From assembly GCA_029851415.1 (NCBI GenBank), contig CM056742.1:94602748-94666747 (forward strand): DNA of 64,000 nt, given 5' to 3'. Each line of letters begins with the position of its first letter. Positions within the stretch are counted from its first letter, which is position 1. Both the position numbers and the translations under genes were made by a program. This DNA is from Eretmocerus hayati (Eukaryota > Arthropoda > Insecta > Hymenoptera > Aphelinidae). Of the stretch, positions 11,878 to 22,790 are shown piece by piece. The notes below the pieces were generated by a model that did not search any database, was not told the DNA's origin, and saw only the letters and a list, made by a program, of their open reading frames with translations.

Positions 11878-12985
11878 CAGGCACTATAAGCTCGTCCCAA
11901 TTTTGCCTCAAGCCAAAAAGGACATCTTTCTCGGAGAAACCGATTGATGTATGAGATTTTTCAGGTTCAGCATGCCTTGATGAGCAGATCGGAACAGTGG
12001 AAGAGCGGAATGCCGAATCTAATCGAGTAGTAAGAATTTTTCTCCCATGCAAATGACATTATGGCGAAATCGGAAGGAGCAACCCAGTCATCATCTCATC
12101 GTCCCGATCCCTTCTCGTGATGTTTCTCCCGAATAGAATAAACGAGGCAAGTGATTTTCGAAGTTGAACATGGACCAAGCAGGAGAAAGGAACAGTATGA
12201 GAACGGTTCGACGAAGAAGTTCAATTAGTAAATATCTCCCTCGGAGAGACGTTTCCGACCGACTCAGGCCTTATAAGCTCGTCTCACAACTCTTCTTCAC
12301 GTGGACAGCTCCTTTGGAGAAACTCATTAATGAATGAAATTTTTCCGGCTCAGCATGGACTGAGAAGCAGGATAGAAGAGTAAAAGAGTGCATTTCCAAA
12401 AAAATCGAACAGTGGAAGTTTTTCCCCATGGAGAGCCAGTATTGGTAAATCGACGATTCCGACAGGAAACTGTAATCTCGTCTTGACTCGCCTTTGACTC
12501 AACTCCTTCCCCACAAGATCCAAACACTGTATGTGATTTTTCATAATCAGCATGGACCGTAGAGCAAAATAGAATACTAAAAGAGCGGTTTGCCAAGAAG
12601 ATCGACTCTTTGGAATTTTCCTCTCATAGAGGGACAGTATGGAACAGTCGACGATTCCAACCGGGTAGTAAGCATATCCCGAGTCTCCCTCGAAATGATA
12701 TCTCTCTCGAGAGCTCCGACCAATGCATGCGAATTTCTAGCTTGATTACTGCCTGACGAGCGGAATAGAACAATAGGAGCATGGAATGCCGAGCCTAATC
12801 GAGTAGTGGGAATTTTCCTCCGATTCGAAGACAGTATTGAAAGATCGACTAGTGCATCCCGGTAATATCTGGCTTGTCCGGGTTCCTTCGCAAGTGGGCA
12901 TTTCGCCCGGATGAAATGAATGATGCAATTGATCTCCAAGTCTGAATATAGCCTTAGCAGGAGTCCGGATAAGTGAATCGTCCCC
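11878..12985 (+). repeat. ~198-bp satellite, forward block, last part
   Basis: The array resumes in phase after the 714-bp element. Monomer cores are at about 11990, 12185, 12368, 12568 and 12765. The order of subtypes from 11945 to 12480 parallels 6700-7260, which suggests block duplication of several monomers. Confidence 0.8.
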
Positions 12986-13990
12986 TCTCAAGGCATACGG
13001 AAAATTTGCGGAAAGATCTCCGGTCGCTGGTGACGCAAATTTGGGCCGATGCATAACCTGATCATGCATGAGGTGATTGTGACTCATTTTTCCCACCCAG
13101 TCAATCGCACTCTACCAACGGCTCGATGATACTTGAGATGAGAGAACGAGTCGATCAATTGACGGGATGTAGTCGAGCTTGCCACCGTTGGATCTCGCGA
13201 CTGCCATTACCGGAGCATTTTCGACCACAGTTGATTGGGCAATATTTGCTCAAATGCTAGATCGAAGATATCGGTCGCTAACCGTGGACTCTATTCAGGA
13301 TCTCTATAAGAATGCTAACTCACAGAGCTTACGAAAGATTTGGAAGAAGATTTCCGGTCGCTGAATATAAGATTTCGGGTTGATGCACGCCCGCGTCATG
13401 TATGAGGCGATCGTGACTCGTCTTCCTACCCCAGTGAATCCCATGCTATCATCGACTCTATGATAGTAGAGAGGAGAGCACATTAGATTCATGGACGGGA
13501 AGTAGTCGAGCTTGCTACTGTTGGATCTCGCTATCGCCAACACCGGTACATGTTCGACCTCAGTTGATTGGGCAATGTTCTGCTTAGTTGCTAGATCGGT
13601 GAAATCGGTTGGGAACGTCTTTTTCTCTTCAGAATGCCTATGAAAGTCGTACCCTTTCAAGACTCACCGAAAATTTGCGGGAAGGTCTCCATTCGCTGGC
13701 TACGGAAATTCGGGCGGATGCACTCCCGCATCATGCGTGAGTTGATCGTCACACATGTTTCCGACCCAGTGAATCCCATGCTACCATCGACTTGATGATA
13801 CTAGAGAGGAGTGTACGAGTTGATCCATTGGCGGGAAGTCGTCGAGCTTGGTACCGTTGTATCTCGCGATTGCCGATAACGGAACTTCTTCGACTCCAGT
13901 TTTATCGGGAATGTTTCGCTTAGTTGCTAGATAGGTGAGATCGGTCGGGGTTGACTTGCTCATCGCAGAATCTTTATCATTTTCCCTTTA
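12986..13990 (+). repeat. Second tandem repeat, ~335-bp period, three copies
   Basis: Three diverged copies start near 12990, 13320 and 13655. Landmarks recurring at this spacing are TTTCGGGTTGATGCACGCC-like words (13040, 13372, 13710), CAGTGAATCCCATGCTA (about 13100, 13430, 13770) and GGCAATGTT/GCTTAGTTGCTAGAT (about 13235, 13570, 13905). The family is unrelated to the 198-bp satellite. No coding potential is visible. Confidence 0.75.
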
Positions 13991-14790
13991 CATAGTGGAA
14001 TATTCTGATATTAACATTTTCGCAGCAATAGCAATTGTTTAAATACAGTGTGGTTCAACCGGCCAAAAAATCATCCTCGAAATCATTCTCCAAAAATCAT
14101 GTACTCAAATAGGTTCTTGCAATCGATCAATTAAAATCGTTTTTCCATTTCAAAATATCTTAGGAAAATCTAAAATAGAATATTTTCCAAGTCATTGATC
14201 ATCAGGTTGGACGGAATAATGGCGCTACAATATTTACAAAAAATACAGGAAATTTTGCTCAAACCATTTCAAAAACAATTTTCCATTCTTGGCCAGGCTC
14301 GCAAAGTAACATTGCCTTTTTCGAGTGTGCCAAGATACTACCATCAGGGCATTGTGGGTCGAAGGATGAAGGAAGGTTCGATGAATTGATTCCCTTACTC
14401 ATAATTCTACCATATCCATCGATCCCAAAACCAAAATGTGCGAAGATCTCAAAATATACAACTACACTATGCATGTCGAGGCACATCCAGATACACTATA
14501 AACACGGTCGTATACACAGGTTCAACATATCCTGTCGAAGATTTTGCATGAAATCTTTAACAGGGTCTAGAGGTATCGCTAACTGCACTCACACGATAGC
14601 AAATTTCCCGAGACAGTTGGCCATTGAGTTCTTTCGATGCCTCCTTCAAGCAGATTCCAGATTGAGAGCTTGAGATCCAGACATTCAGAGCGCGCCAGGT
14701 TTATTACGACGAGATCGTCTCCATTGGTCCCCAACAAGACATGTGCATTGGCCTTCTTGAAGGTGTCGGAATGATACTCCGGATCAAATG
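13991..14790. other. No recognised feature
   Basis: AT-rich sequence without recognisable coding frame, tRNA or repeat ends. The small open frames on both strands carry no known domain. Confidence 0.4.
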
Positions 14791-15260
14791 TCGCCCAGAG
14801 AGCAAGATGGAACAGTAAAAGGGCGAACTACCGGAAATATTCGGGTGTCGTGGATAGTGCTCCTCTGGCCCATGTACTACAGTGATGCTTGATCGCATCG
14901 ACGAGGACTGCAGGACGCTCTCGATTGAACTCCAAGTGGACATGCGCAACGGCTCAGCCGGGGGGTTCGGAGCAATCTTTCGGGTGTGATAGGGCCCAAA
15001 GATCAGGATGGAATAGTGAACCGGCGGATCGTGGTGAGCAATGGCCTTAGAGGACTCACGCTCCCTGAAGATCGAGTTTTGAGAGATATACCGTTGCATC
15101 ACCGAGATTCATTAGTGTATTGATGGTTTCGGAATTCGAGTCTCTCGTCGGCTAGGCCGAGAATTCAAATGATTCTCTAGGTCAGAATTGGTCAAAGAGC
15201 AGAATCGAACAGTAAGAAGGCGAATCGCGGTAAGACTTTGCTTCTCAATGATCAGTTATC
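14791..15260 (+). repeat. Degenerate 198-bp satellite remnant
   Basis: Core variants GATGGAACAGTAAAAGGGCG (14808), GATGGAATAGTGAACCGGCGG (15007) and AATCGAACAGTAAGAAGGCG (15200) are spaced about 195 bp apart. They are more diverged than the main block. Confidence 0.65.
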
Positions 15261-15275
15261 TCTCAATTTCACGGT

Positions 15276-15796
15276 AGCGGACAATTTGCTGGCCACAAGG
15301 TAAGGTGTCGGACTCTTGATCGAAAGATCTTGGGTTCCTGTCCCAGTCTCGGCCGGATTTTCCGAAAACGGGGAAAGTCGTCCTCGATGTTTTCTTCGTT
15401 TTTTATTGGTCGACCCTTATTAATAAACTCTTTGCCCATACAACTGGCTTCTTTAGTCACGATCTAGTAACAAATTTTGAGAAAAACATGACGAAAGATC
15501 ATGACAAGGTCCCATGACATGCCTCAGAGCACATCAAACATTTGTGAATTCGTGACAAAAATTCATGACAAAGTCCCATGACAACTGCCCATGACATGAC
15601 TCGGGCCGCGGAATATCTGGAAACTCATGACGAAAATTCATGTCAAAAGTTCATGCAGATGTTCATAAGAACGTTTCATATGTCATATCACTCCTTCCGA
15701 CTCATGGCACGAATTGACAAGTTCATTACTCATGTTTTCTAGACAGCGTGACATCATGATTTTATGTCACGCGCATTACATGATTTTTTTCAATAG
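15276..15796 (+). mobile_element. tRNA-headed SINE-like unit, copy 2
   Basis: The layout matches 3052-3552: GCTGGCCACAAGGTAAGGTG at 15289, GTCGGACTCTTGATC, a B-box-like GGTTCCTGTCC at 15332, a T-rich body with TTATTGGTCGACCCTTATT, then CATGACA/CAAAGTCCCATGACA tail repeats and a terminus TTTTTTTCAATAGGG at 15796. The head resembles tRNA-Lys, but the acceptor stem is not paired, so it is not a functional tRNA gene. Confidence 0.6.
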
Positions 15797-15951
15797 GGTC
15801 CATGTGAGTCAGCAGACCTTTCTTTTAGGATCGTGGTCTCGATGGATTCATTGCAGAGTGGGCCCGCTTGTGTAAAACAAGTGTGTGCGAGACGTTTGAA
15901 GCATTCCTGAACTTCGTGTTCTGAACTTTTGTCTATCCACTGCGATTGTCA
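15797..15951. other. Short segment shared with 3.7 kb; otherwise unrecognised
   Basis: The first 50 bp (GAGTCAGCAGACCTTTCTTT then TAGGATCGTGGT) match the reverse complement of about 3710-3765. The rest is not recognised. Confidence 0.35.
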
Positions 15952-15955
15952 TTAA

Positions 15956-16113
15956 CACGTTCGCTGCGGCGGGGCCCACCGGTGGGCCCCGCGTGTCTTT
16001 CCCCCAGTGCTGAGAATTTCGGCCTTATGGGAAATAACATTGGGCGGGGCCCACCGGTGGGCCCCGCCGCATCTGGGGACAGATCACTGATTTCAGCCTC
16101 CGCAGCGAACGTG
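15956..16113. mobile_element. 158-bp piggyBac-like MITE with TTAA flanks
   Basis: TTAA (15952-15955) and TTAA (16114-16117) flank an element with perfect 14-bp terminal inverted repeats, CACGTTCGCTGCGG. TTAA duplication is the signature of piggyBac-type transposition. Inside are two copies of a perfect 24-bp palindrome, GCGGGGCCCACC followed by GGTGGGCCCCGC, at 15969-15992 and 16044-16067. The very high GC content contrasts with the surroundings. Confidence 0.85.
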
Positions 16114-16344
16114 TTAATAATAACTTTTCGAGTCCAGCGGTTTCATATGGATATCAAACAAGTTGACTAGAAACAATGCTTATTCATTTCATGAACTTGG
16201 GTCAATAATTTGGACTGTCATTTGGGCCAATCATCAGAGGTAAAGACTCACTGCTTTATGATTCAAACTAACATAATTCAAGAAATATATCAAAGTTCAT
16301 CATCTTCCATCTTCCCAGTGACTTCTAAGATGTATCTACAATTC

Positions 16345-16625
16345 TTTCTTGATCTCGAAGCAGGAAACTCAGATCTGCATAAGGCTGTGACTAAGGGACT
16401 AGAAGCTACTGCCTTGAGTCTTTTGAATCAAGGTGCGGACTTTACCACACAAAATAGTAGAGGTGAAACAGCTCTCCATATTGCATTTCACAAGAATTTG
16501 CCAAGAGTAGTTGAAAAAATTCTGACTAATTATGAAAATTTTGTAAACAATGTAACGGATAACAATGGGTTGTCTTGTCTGCACATTGCTTTTTCAGTCA
16601 GAGGAAAAATTGGTATTGCTCCTGT
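16345..16625 (+). pseudogene. Ankyrin-repeat protein fragment
   Basis: An open frame beginning at 16210 contains about two and a half ankyrin repeats. Diagnostic words are DLHKAVTKG, LLNQGADFTTQNSRGETALH and DNNGLSCLHIAF, with the usual TALH-IA and G-A-D positions. Ankyrin repeats mediate protein-protein binding. The frame leaves the repeat fold after about 16620 and runs into GC-richer sequence without homology before the copia fragment, so the piece is truncated. It may be one exon of a decayed host gene or sequence carried with the retroelement. No partner exon was recognised. Confidence 0.6.
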
Positions 16626-16774
16626 TGAGTTCTCTGCGGCGGCAATAGAGACTCCAGCACTTTTGTATCCAAGCGCTGTCACGTGGCGCCCCCAAGCCGT
16701 AGCGACTCTTACTACTGCGCTATCGTTTTTCTCTCGCCGCTTCAGGCTCGTTTTCTTTCAACCAGCTCGGTGAC

Positions 16775-17896
16775 TTGTCTTACTCACTAGATGACATGGA
16801 TTTAGACGAAAATAATTTCAATGAGAAGATTATAGACCTAGAAGCAGACCACAATGACGATGTTTTCAGTAACTTGCTCAACAAACAATTTGAGACTGAG
16901 GTCAAACAGACATCATCAAAAATGGATCCGGGTATGCTCTGGCATAAACGTCTAGGCCATGCGTCACTAGAATATCTCAAGAGACTGAAGAAGGACGAAA
17001 TCTGTCTAAAAGGGGTCACATTCCCCGAATCCATCGAGGACTGTGAAGTGTGCATTCTAGCCAAGATGGAAAAGCTACCTTTCAAAGAGAAAAGAAGCAA
17101 GGCAACAAAGTCGATGAAAAGGATACATGTAGATGGAATGGGACCAGTGACACCAAAATCGTTCCCTGGAGGAAACAGATTCATAGTCACGTTTACAGAT
17201 GACTACTCCAGATTCACAAAATCTTATGCAATAAAACACAAGAGTGAATCTGGAACGTGTCTAGTAAAATGCCTGGTTTCAATGAGAAATACTTTGGGTA
17301 AAGAAAAAAAGGTGAGCCACATCAGAGGTGACAATGCACTAGAATTCACTGCCGGAAAGTTTCTAGAGGTTATGAAGGAAGAAAAGATCGAAGCAGACTT
17401 TGCACCACCGTATACTCCGGAACACAACGGCACAGCAGAGAGAATCAACAAAACTCTTGCGTGTAAAATTAGAGCGTTGTTGACCGACTCTGTTCTACTC
17501 CAGAGTATGTGGATGCTAGCACGAGAAGTAGCTGTACATGTATACAATCGGTCACCACACGCTAGTATTGGATTCGAAATACCACTGAAGAAGTTTGCCC
17601 CTGATCAGCGATCGAATGTGGATGAACTTCGAAGGTTTGGATGCTTAGCCTATGTGAAGATTCCCAAAGCGGCAACAAAGTTCTCTCTAAGAGCCATCAA
17701 AACTTTCCTCGTCGGTTATTCCAAATCTGGCTACGTGCTATGGCATCCGCAGACTGGAAAATTCCTGAACTCAAGACATGTAAAGTTCAATGAAAAACTA
17801 ACCTATAAAGATGTACTACGATCAAAGCGAAATGGAAATATGAACTCTATTGCATCAACCAATATATTTTCCACACCAAGAACAGAAGGGATTTGA
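16775..17896 (+). pseudogene. pol: Ty1/copia retrotransposon fragment: pre-integrase and integrase
   Basis: A 373-residue frame contains the GAG-pre-integrase zinc motif (WHKRLGHAS followed by CEVCILAK, about residues 55-95). It also contains an rve integrase core with the acidic triad placed in HVDGMGPV, RGDNALEF and EHNGTAERINKTL (about residues 115-225). A C-terminal stretch with RRFGCLAYVKIP and FLVGYSKSGYVLWHP is typical of copia integrases. Gag, protease, reverse transcriptase, RNase H and LTRs are absent nearby, so this is an internal relic. The start given is simply the first Met in the frame; the first ~45 residues are acidic and unassigned. Confidence 0.9.
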
Positions 17897-18104
17897 AATC
17901 ATGACTAATGATATTGAGACGATATTGATCAATGATAATGGGATGTCTCGAAATATCAAGGATTTATCTGGCTCACTGTGACGTCGCAGCACGGTAAAGT
18001 TCCATCGAGTCTTGTTTTTGAGTTAGAATGCCAAATGTATTAACGAACATCCATGACACTAGTAAATGATCTTTTGAGATGATGATCTATGACATGCCAA
18101 GGCG
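17897..18104. other. No recognised feature
   Basis: Spacer between the copia relic and the satellite. Nothing is recognised in it. Confidence 0.4.
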
Positions 18105-19040
18105 CACGTTGAGTGCATCATCGACAACAACGGAACAGTCCCAAGTTCGTCTCAAGTGGACAATTTGCCTGAGGATCTGGAGGATGAAAGTGATTCTGCT
18201 GGTCAATCATGTCCAAAGAGGTAGGGTGGAACAGTAAAAAAGCGGATTTCCGAGCATCATCGAAACTTAGAGATTCTTCTCCCAAGAAGGCGCAGTATTT
18301 AGCAATCAGTCGAGGCATCACCGGGAACTATTAGATAGTCCCGATTTATTCGCAAGTCGAGACTTTGGCCGAAAAGTCCCGAGGGTGTAAGTAATCCTGG
18401 AGGTGGATCATGGCCAAAGAAGCAGAATGGCACAGCAGAAAAGCGGATTGCCGAGTTCATCCTCGAATGATGATTGTGCCCAGAGGAGCCGAAAGATGCG
18501 AAGGATTTTGCAGGTCAAACATGGAGCAAGGAGCAGAATGGGATAAAGAAAGAGCGAATTCACGAGAATTATCGGGAAATGGATATTCCTCTCTCGTGGA
18601 GACACAGTATTGAGCAATCAATGAATGCATCTACGGAAAATATGGGATAGCCCCGATTATTACTCAAGCGATTGTTTTGCGCGGAAGATCCGGAGGTTGC
18701 AAGTAATCTTCCAAGTCGATCATGAACCGAGGAGCAGAGTAGAACAGTAGGAGATCTGATTGTCGAGCGACATCGGGTCATGGAAATTTCTTTCTCATAC
18801 AGAGACAGTATTGAGTAATCGATGAAAGCATCAACCGGAACTATCGGATAGTCCCATTTTTCCTTCAACGATTATCTTGCAGGAAGATACCAGTGATTCT
18901 GATGGTCAAACATGGCCCAAGAAGCAGAATGAAGCATTAGTAGATCGGTTTGCCGAGCAAAAAAGAGTTGAGGGAATTTTTTGCCTATGGAGACACAGTA
19001 TCGAGCAATCAATGAATTCATCACCGGGACATCAGCCAAT
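18105..19040 (+). repeat. Degenerate 198-bp satellite block
   Basis: Core variants GTGGAACAGTAAAAAAGCGG (18228), AATGGCACAGCAGAAAAGCGG (18425), AATGGGATAAAGAAAGAGCG (18536), GTAGAACAGTAGGAGATCTG (18736) and AATGAAGCATTAGTAGATCGG (18927) recur at about 200 bp, with one shorter ~110-bp interval. A local word, AGATAGTCCCGATTATT, marks a subtype private to this block. Confidence 0.7.
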
Positions 19041-20356
19041 TTCGTATTCTACTCATGGGAACAAATTAATGAAGCAAATCACTCAATTAAGTTGATGATC
19101 AATAATGCAACTAGAACCTGATTCAGCAACTCTAACTGGAAATCAGCGGAGACACTTTTCCTCAGCAAAATCGTGTTTTGTGTTGATCTTTAACAAACAA
19201 TATGTACAGCATCAATCATTCCAGAATCGAATTTAGTGACCCTCAAATGTCTGTGAATATATTTTTACATTCTCAATACTGTTGACCGATACTAGAAAGG
19301 AGTATTAGGAAGATAATTAGAAGTCCGATTGGAATTACGTGCTACTTGGAGATTTACTGGCATAATAAGATCGGAATGACATCTTTAAGCAGGCCTTTCG
19401 CCAGAGATCAAGTAACACGAAGTTCTAAGTGCAACAGGGTCGAGATTTCCATGTCTCATGCCAAAGGGACATATTTGTAACTGAATTACGCGAGAAAAAT
19501 GTCTTCTTCCACCGTGACTACAGTCATCAGTAATTGACGACATCAATCATACTTGGCTAGATTCATAGGTTTCCCACTCTTGAATCAAATGCCGTTTCCA
19601 GAGTTACATTCCTAATCACCGCCCCGATTACAGGATTGTAAATTAGGGCGAATGTAAACATTTCGAGAATATTGTGATACACTAACAACTATCATTTGCT
19701 CTGTTACTCCGATAAGGACAGTCGTCAGAAGAGCAGATTTCGATACTTTGTTGTACAATTGATCATTCATCGGATTTTCATGATTGTTGAGCAATCTCTC
19801 TCAAGCCTACAGGCTAAGGCGTGGATCTTGAATCAGCGTGACACCAAAAAATCAAATTCTCCCGCATAACATATCTTGTATTACTGGTTCATAGAAAAAT
19901 GTAGACTTCAGAAGTATTTGAGAGTGTTGGGGAAAGATTTTTCTCGGAAGTTTTTAGTCAAAATCGCCAGTTGCCCCAAATTATGACTCTTGTAACGGTA
20001 ATATGACGTGATCACAGAATTGTACAAATTGTGACATTTGCTTCTAAGTATGAATGCTGGAGTCTACTCCTACGCTGCGATATCGCTCTTGATCAAGGGT
20101 GGAGGGGAATGAAGTGCCAGCGAATTCAGATGGAGAAGGATGAGATCGAACTCCATAATGTTTTGCAGACATTTGCGGCTCATTTTCATAACCCAGCTTC
20201 AACTGAGCCCCTATCCTTCCTACCCACAGCGCACACCGATGATTGATAGTCCCAATCTGATGTCCTGGTCCAATTTTTCGTATTTCGGGATCAGTTCGGT
20301 ACTTCGGTCTAAAATATGACCATGAATCGCTGGGTTGAGCCACCGCATCCTCGCCG
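19041..20356. other. No recognised feature
   Basis: AT-rich sequence; no domain, tRNA or repeat ends recognised on either strand. Confidence 0.4.
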
Positions 20357-21094
20357 AGTTCAGAAGATCATGAGCTTGTTCGATAATTAAGGAATTCTTC
20401 CGAAATCAAGATTAAATAAATCTCATACACGCAATATTCAAAGCTTTTTTTTTTTTTTTTTATTCGAAGCATTGAGGCCTTGAAGGCCTATACAGCTTTA
20501 CTGTGTGGTGATACTGTATTCTGTGTACTGTGTTACGACTAGCGCAAGCTGTGTTCTGTTCTTGATCCTCGTACTCGTGGTTGATACGGAGAACTTCCCG
20601 GCACAGCCCACCAGAGATGGCCACTGTGCCCTCCTTGTTTATCCGGGCCCTCCCGACAGCTACTCCCAGATCCCACCCGCGTGCATCAGACGACTTATTC
20701 AGACACTCTGACAATGCACCTGAACCCTTTATTCAAGGCCTTCAGTGACCCTTTATTCAAGGCATCAACGGGTGAAACTGCTCGCAGTGACGGACTCACC
20801 TACTCGCAGAGTGGCAGGTCTCATTTGTATAACTGAGAGATAACAGTGTGTCAGTGTACTGTGTGTTTATGTAAACTCTTCGCATTCGCCCGGTTTTACC
20901 CGTGAGGCAAGGGAAAACTTTATTGTGTAAAGAAAACCCGCCTCGAAGAGCCCGGTGCACTTATCGCGTTACCGATTGGGCATAGATCTTACGCATCAGC
21001 GATCAGTTCAGAAGATCATGAGCTTGTTCGATAATTAAGGAATTCTTCCGAAATCAAGATTAAATAAATCTCATACACGCAATATTCAAAGCTT
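20357..21094 (-). mobile_element. Retro-insertion (20447-21004) flanked by a 90-bp target duplication
   Basis: The 90 bp at 20357-20446 (starting AGTTCAGAAGATCATGAG) recur, apparently exactly, at 21005-21094. Between them, 558 bp begin with a ~15-nt T-run that is the poly(A) of a minus-strand insertion, preceded on that strand by GAATAAA. The insert contains duplicated CTTTATTCAAGGC words but no coding frame I recognise. It could be the 3' end of a LINE, a SINE or a processed transcript. Confidence 0.8.
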
Positions 21095-22305
21095 ATATGA
21101 GGGTTTTCGCGAAAGTTTGAAGAATCTGAAATAGGGAAGAATTTTTTCCTTCGCACACCTTGGGAATGAGTTTCATATGATTCCTAGACCTTGGAAACAT
21201 GTGAAAAAAGGTGCCACTGTTCTCTAACCCAAGATATCTAGTTCAGAACGACAATTACGGAATTTTACACTTGAAACATTCCTGAAGCAACTTTAGTTGA
21301 ATAGATTCAACTCGAATCATCATTAAGACGATTGTTAGAAATTATATTTTGCCTGACTTGACTCTAGGGAAGAAGTCTCCATTGAATTATCAGGAATTTG
21401 ATGAAAATCTCCATCAACAAATCATGCGGTCGCGACAGTCTAATTTCAATTCCTGGAGTATACTGTAGTGTTATTACGTTCATATTTCAGTCGTATACCA
21501 CGGAAACATGAAAAAATCCGCGATCCCATAACTTTTAGAAGCTCATTTTGCTTACTTTCGGAGATCAAATATTTTTCCTGAGCTTCTCACAGAGATACTG
21601 ACCCATAATGGCAATTTCTAACAATGCTCTTATACCCCTCTTGTGATAAAAGAAGAAAGAGGACACCATTCCAAACCTGTGCCTTGCGTTTGCTGAGCAT
21701 GCCCTCCGGAAATAACGATTTTCGAAGCCAGTGGCGCGAAATTTTCATAAGTTTTGGAGCACCGCGAAATTTTTCTGGATCATAGCACAAATAGAAACCA
21801 AACGGGATTCGATTCGTCTCGTTTTGAACTCCGAAATCCCCCTTCTATAATTTCCGTTTGGGACAAGGTATTTCTTCATTTTAGCAAACTATAGCTAGAG
21901 GGAATGTTTTCACAAAACTGAGTTACGTCGACAAATGAGGGCTAACATTACGGCCAAAGCCACGCACATCTCTGATACAAATTTTTCTCGAAAATATAGT
22001 CATAGTGGATGAACATATAATTTCACCAGAATTTTTGAGGGTTAGGTCATTTTGTTACAGTACTATCAATTTTGAAAAAAAGCGAAAGTCCGCACGCAAA
22101 CACCCTGAAATCGGTGTTTGCGGTCTGCTGTTGACAAACCGGTGCATGTCTCAGCAAAATCGAATAGAGAACGTATTGAGTGATGGCAGATACTCATGCC
22201 ACTTCTTTCAGGAATCAATACCTCACAATATCTGTACAACAGTGGAGTTACACAAAACTTGAAAGTTTCGCGGGAACCCTCAGATATTGATCCCGGGAAA
22301 TATAT
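21095..22305. other. No recognised feature
   Basis: AT-rich; open frames are short and without domains on both strands. Confidence 0.4.
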
Positions 22306-22309
22306 GGAA

Positions 22310-22790
22310 AAAGATATAGCGTCCCAGAAATTGAAAATATATATGAGAAACGTCCCAGAAATCGTATATATATGTGGAAAACGTCCCGAATCACTTCATA
22401 TCTGATAAATTACTGATATCCTCATTTTGTGGGATGCATATATATATGAGAAATATATTATCCCAGAAATAGAGAATATATACAAAAAAAGTCCCAGAAC
22501 GTTCTAAATATGATATTTAATCATATATTGTCAAATTCTGGGACGAAATATATATTTTCAAGAAAAAAATTTTCATATATATATTGCGTCCCAGAAATTG
22601 GAAATATGGCAAATATTCTCATATTCTAGGACGTCCCAGAATATGTGAAAATAGAAGGAGGCCTTCTGGGACGGCCCAGAAATTAGAAAAAGTCCCAGAA
22701 ATTGGAGTAAGCTGTCACGGAATATCCCAGAATCTCTAGTTAAAGAAATATATATATATATATATATTTGAATACTAAGGTCCCAGAGTG
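22310..22790. repeat. AT-rich segment peppered with TCCCAGAA words
   Basis: About eleven copies of (G/A)TCCCAGAA or its complement TTCTGGGA occur in 480 bp (for example near 22321, 22352, 22462, 22491, 22536, 22590, 22632, 22666, 22691, 22724 and 22780). They are separated by ATATAT-type sequence, so the period is irregular. This looks like a cryptic or decayed tandem repeat. The words contain a partial STAT-type half-site, but no gene is adjacent. Confidence 0.6.

Noticed and set aside
4905..12985. Many 60-175-codon open frames across the satellite on both strands
   Set aside because: They are out of register between monomers, have no domains, and follow from the repeat's base composition.
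22310..22790. CRISPR-like repeat array from recurring TCCCAGAA
   Set aside because: Eukaryotic context, 8-bp words, both orientations, no constant spacing.
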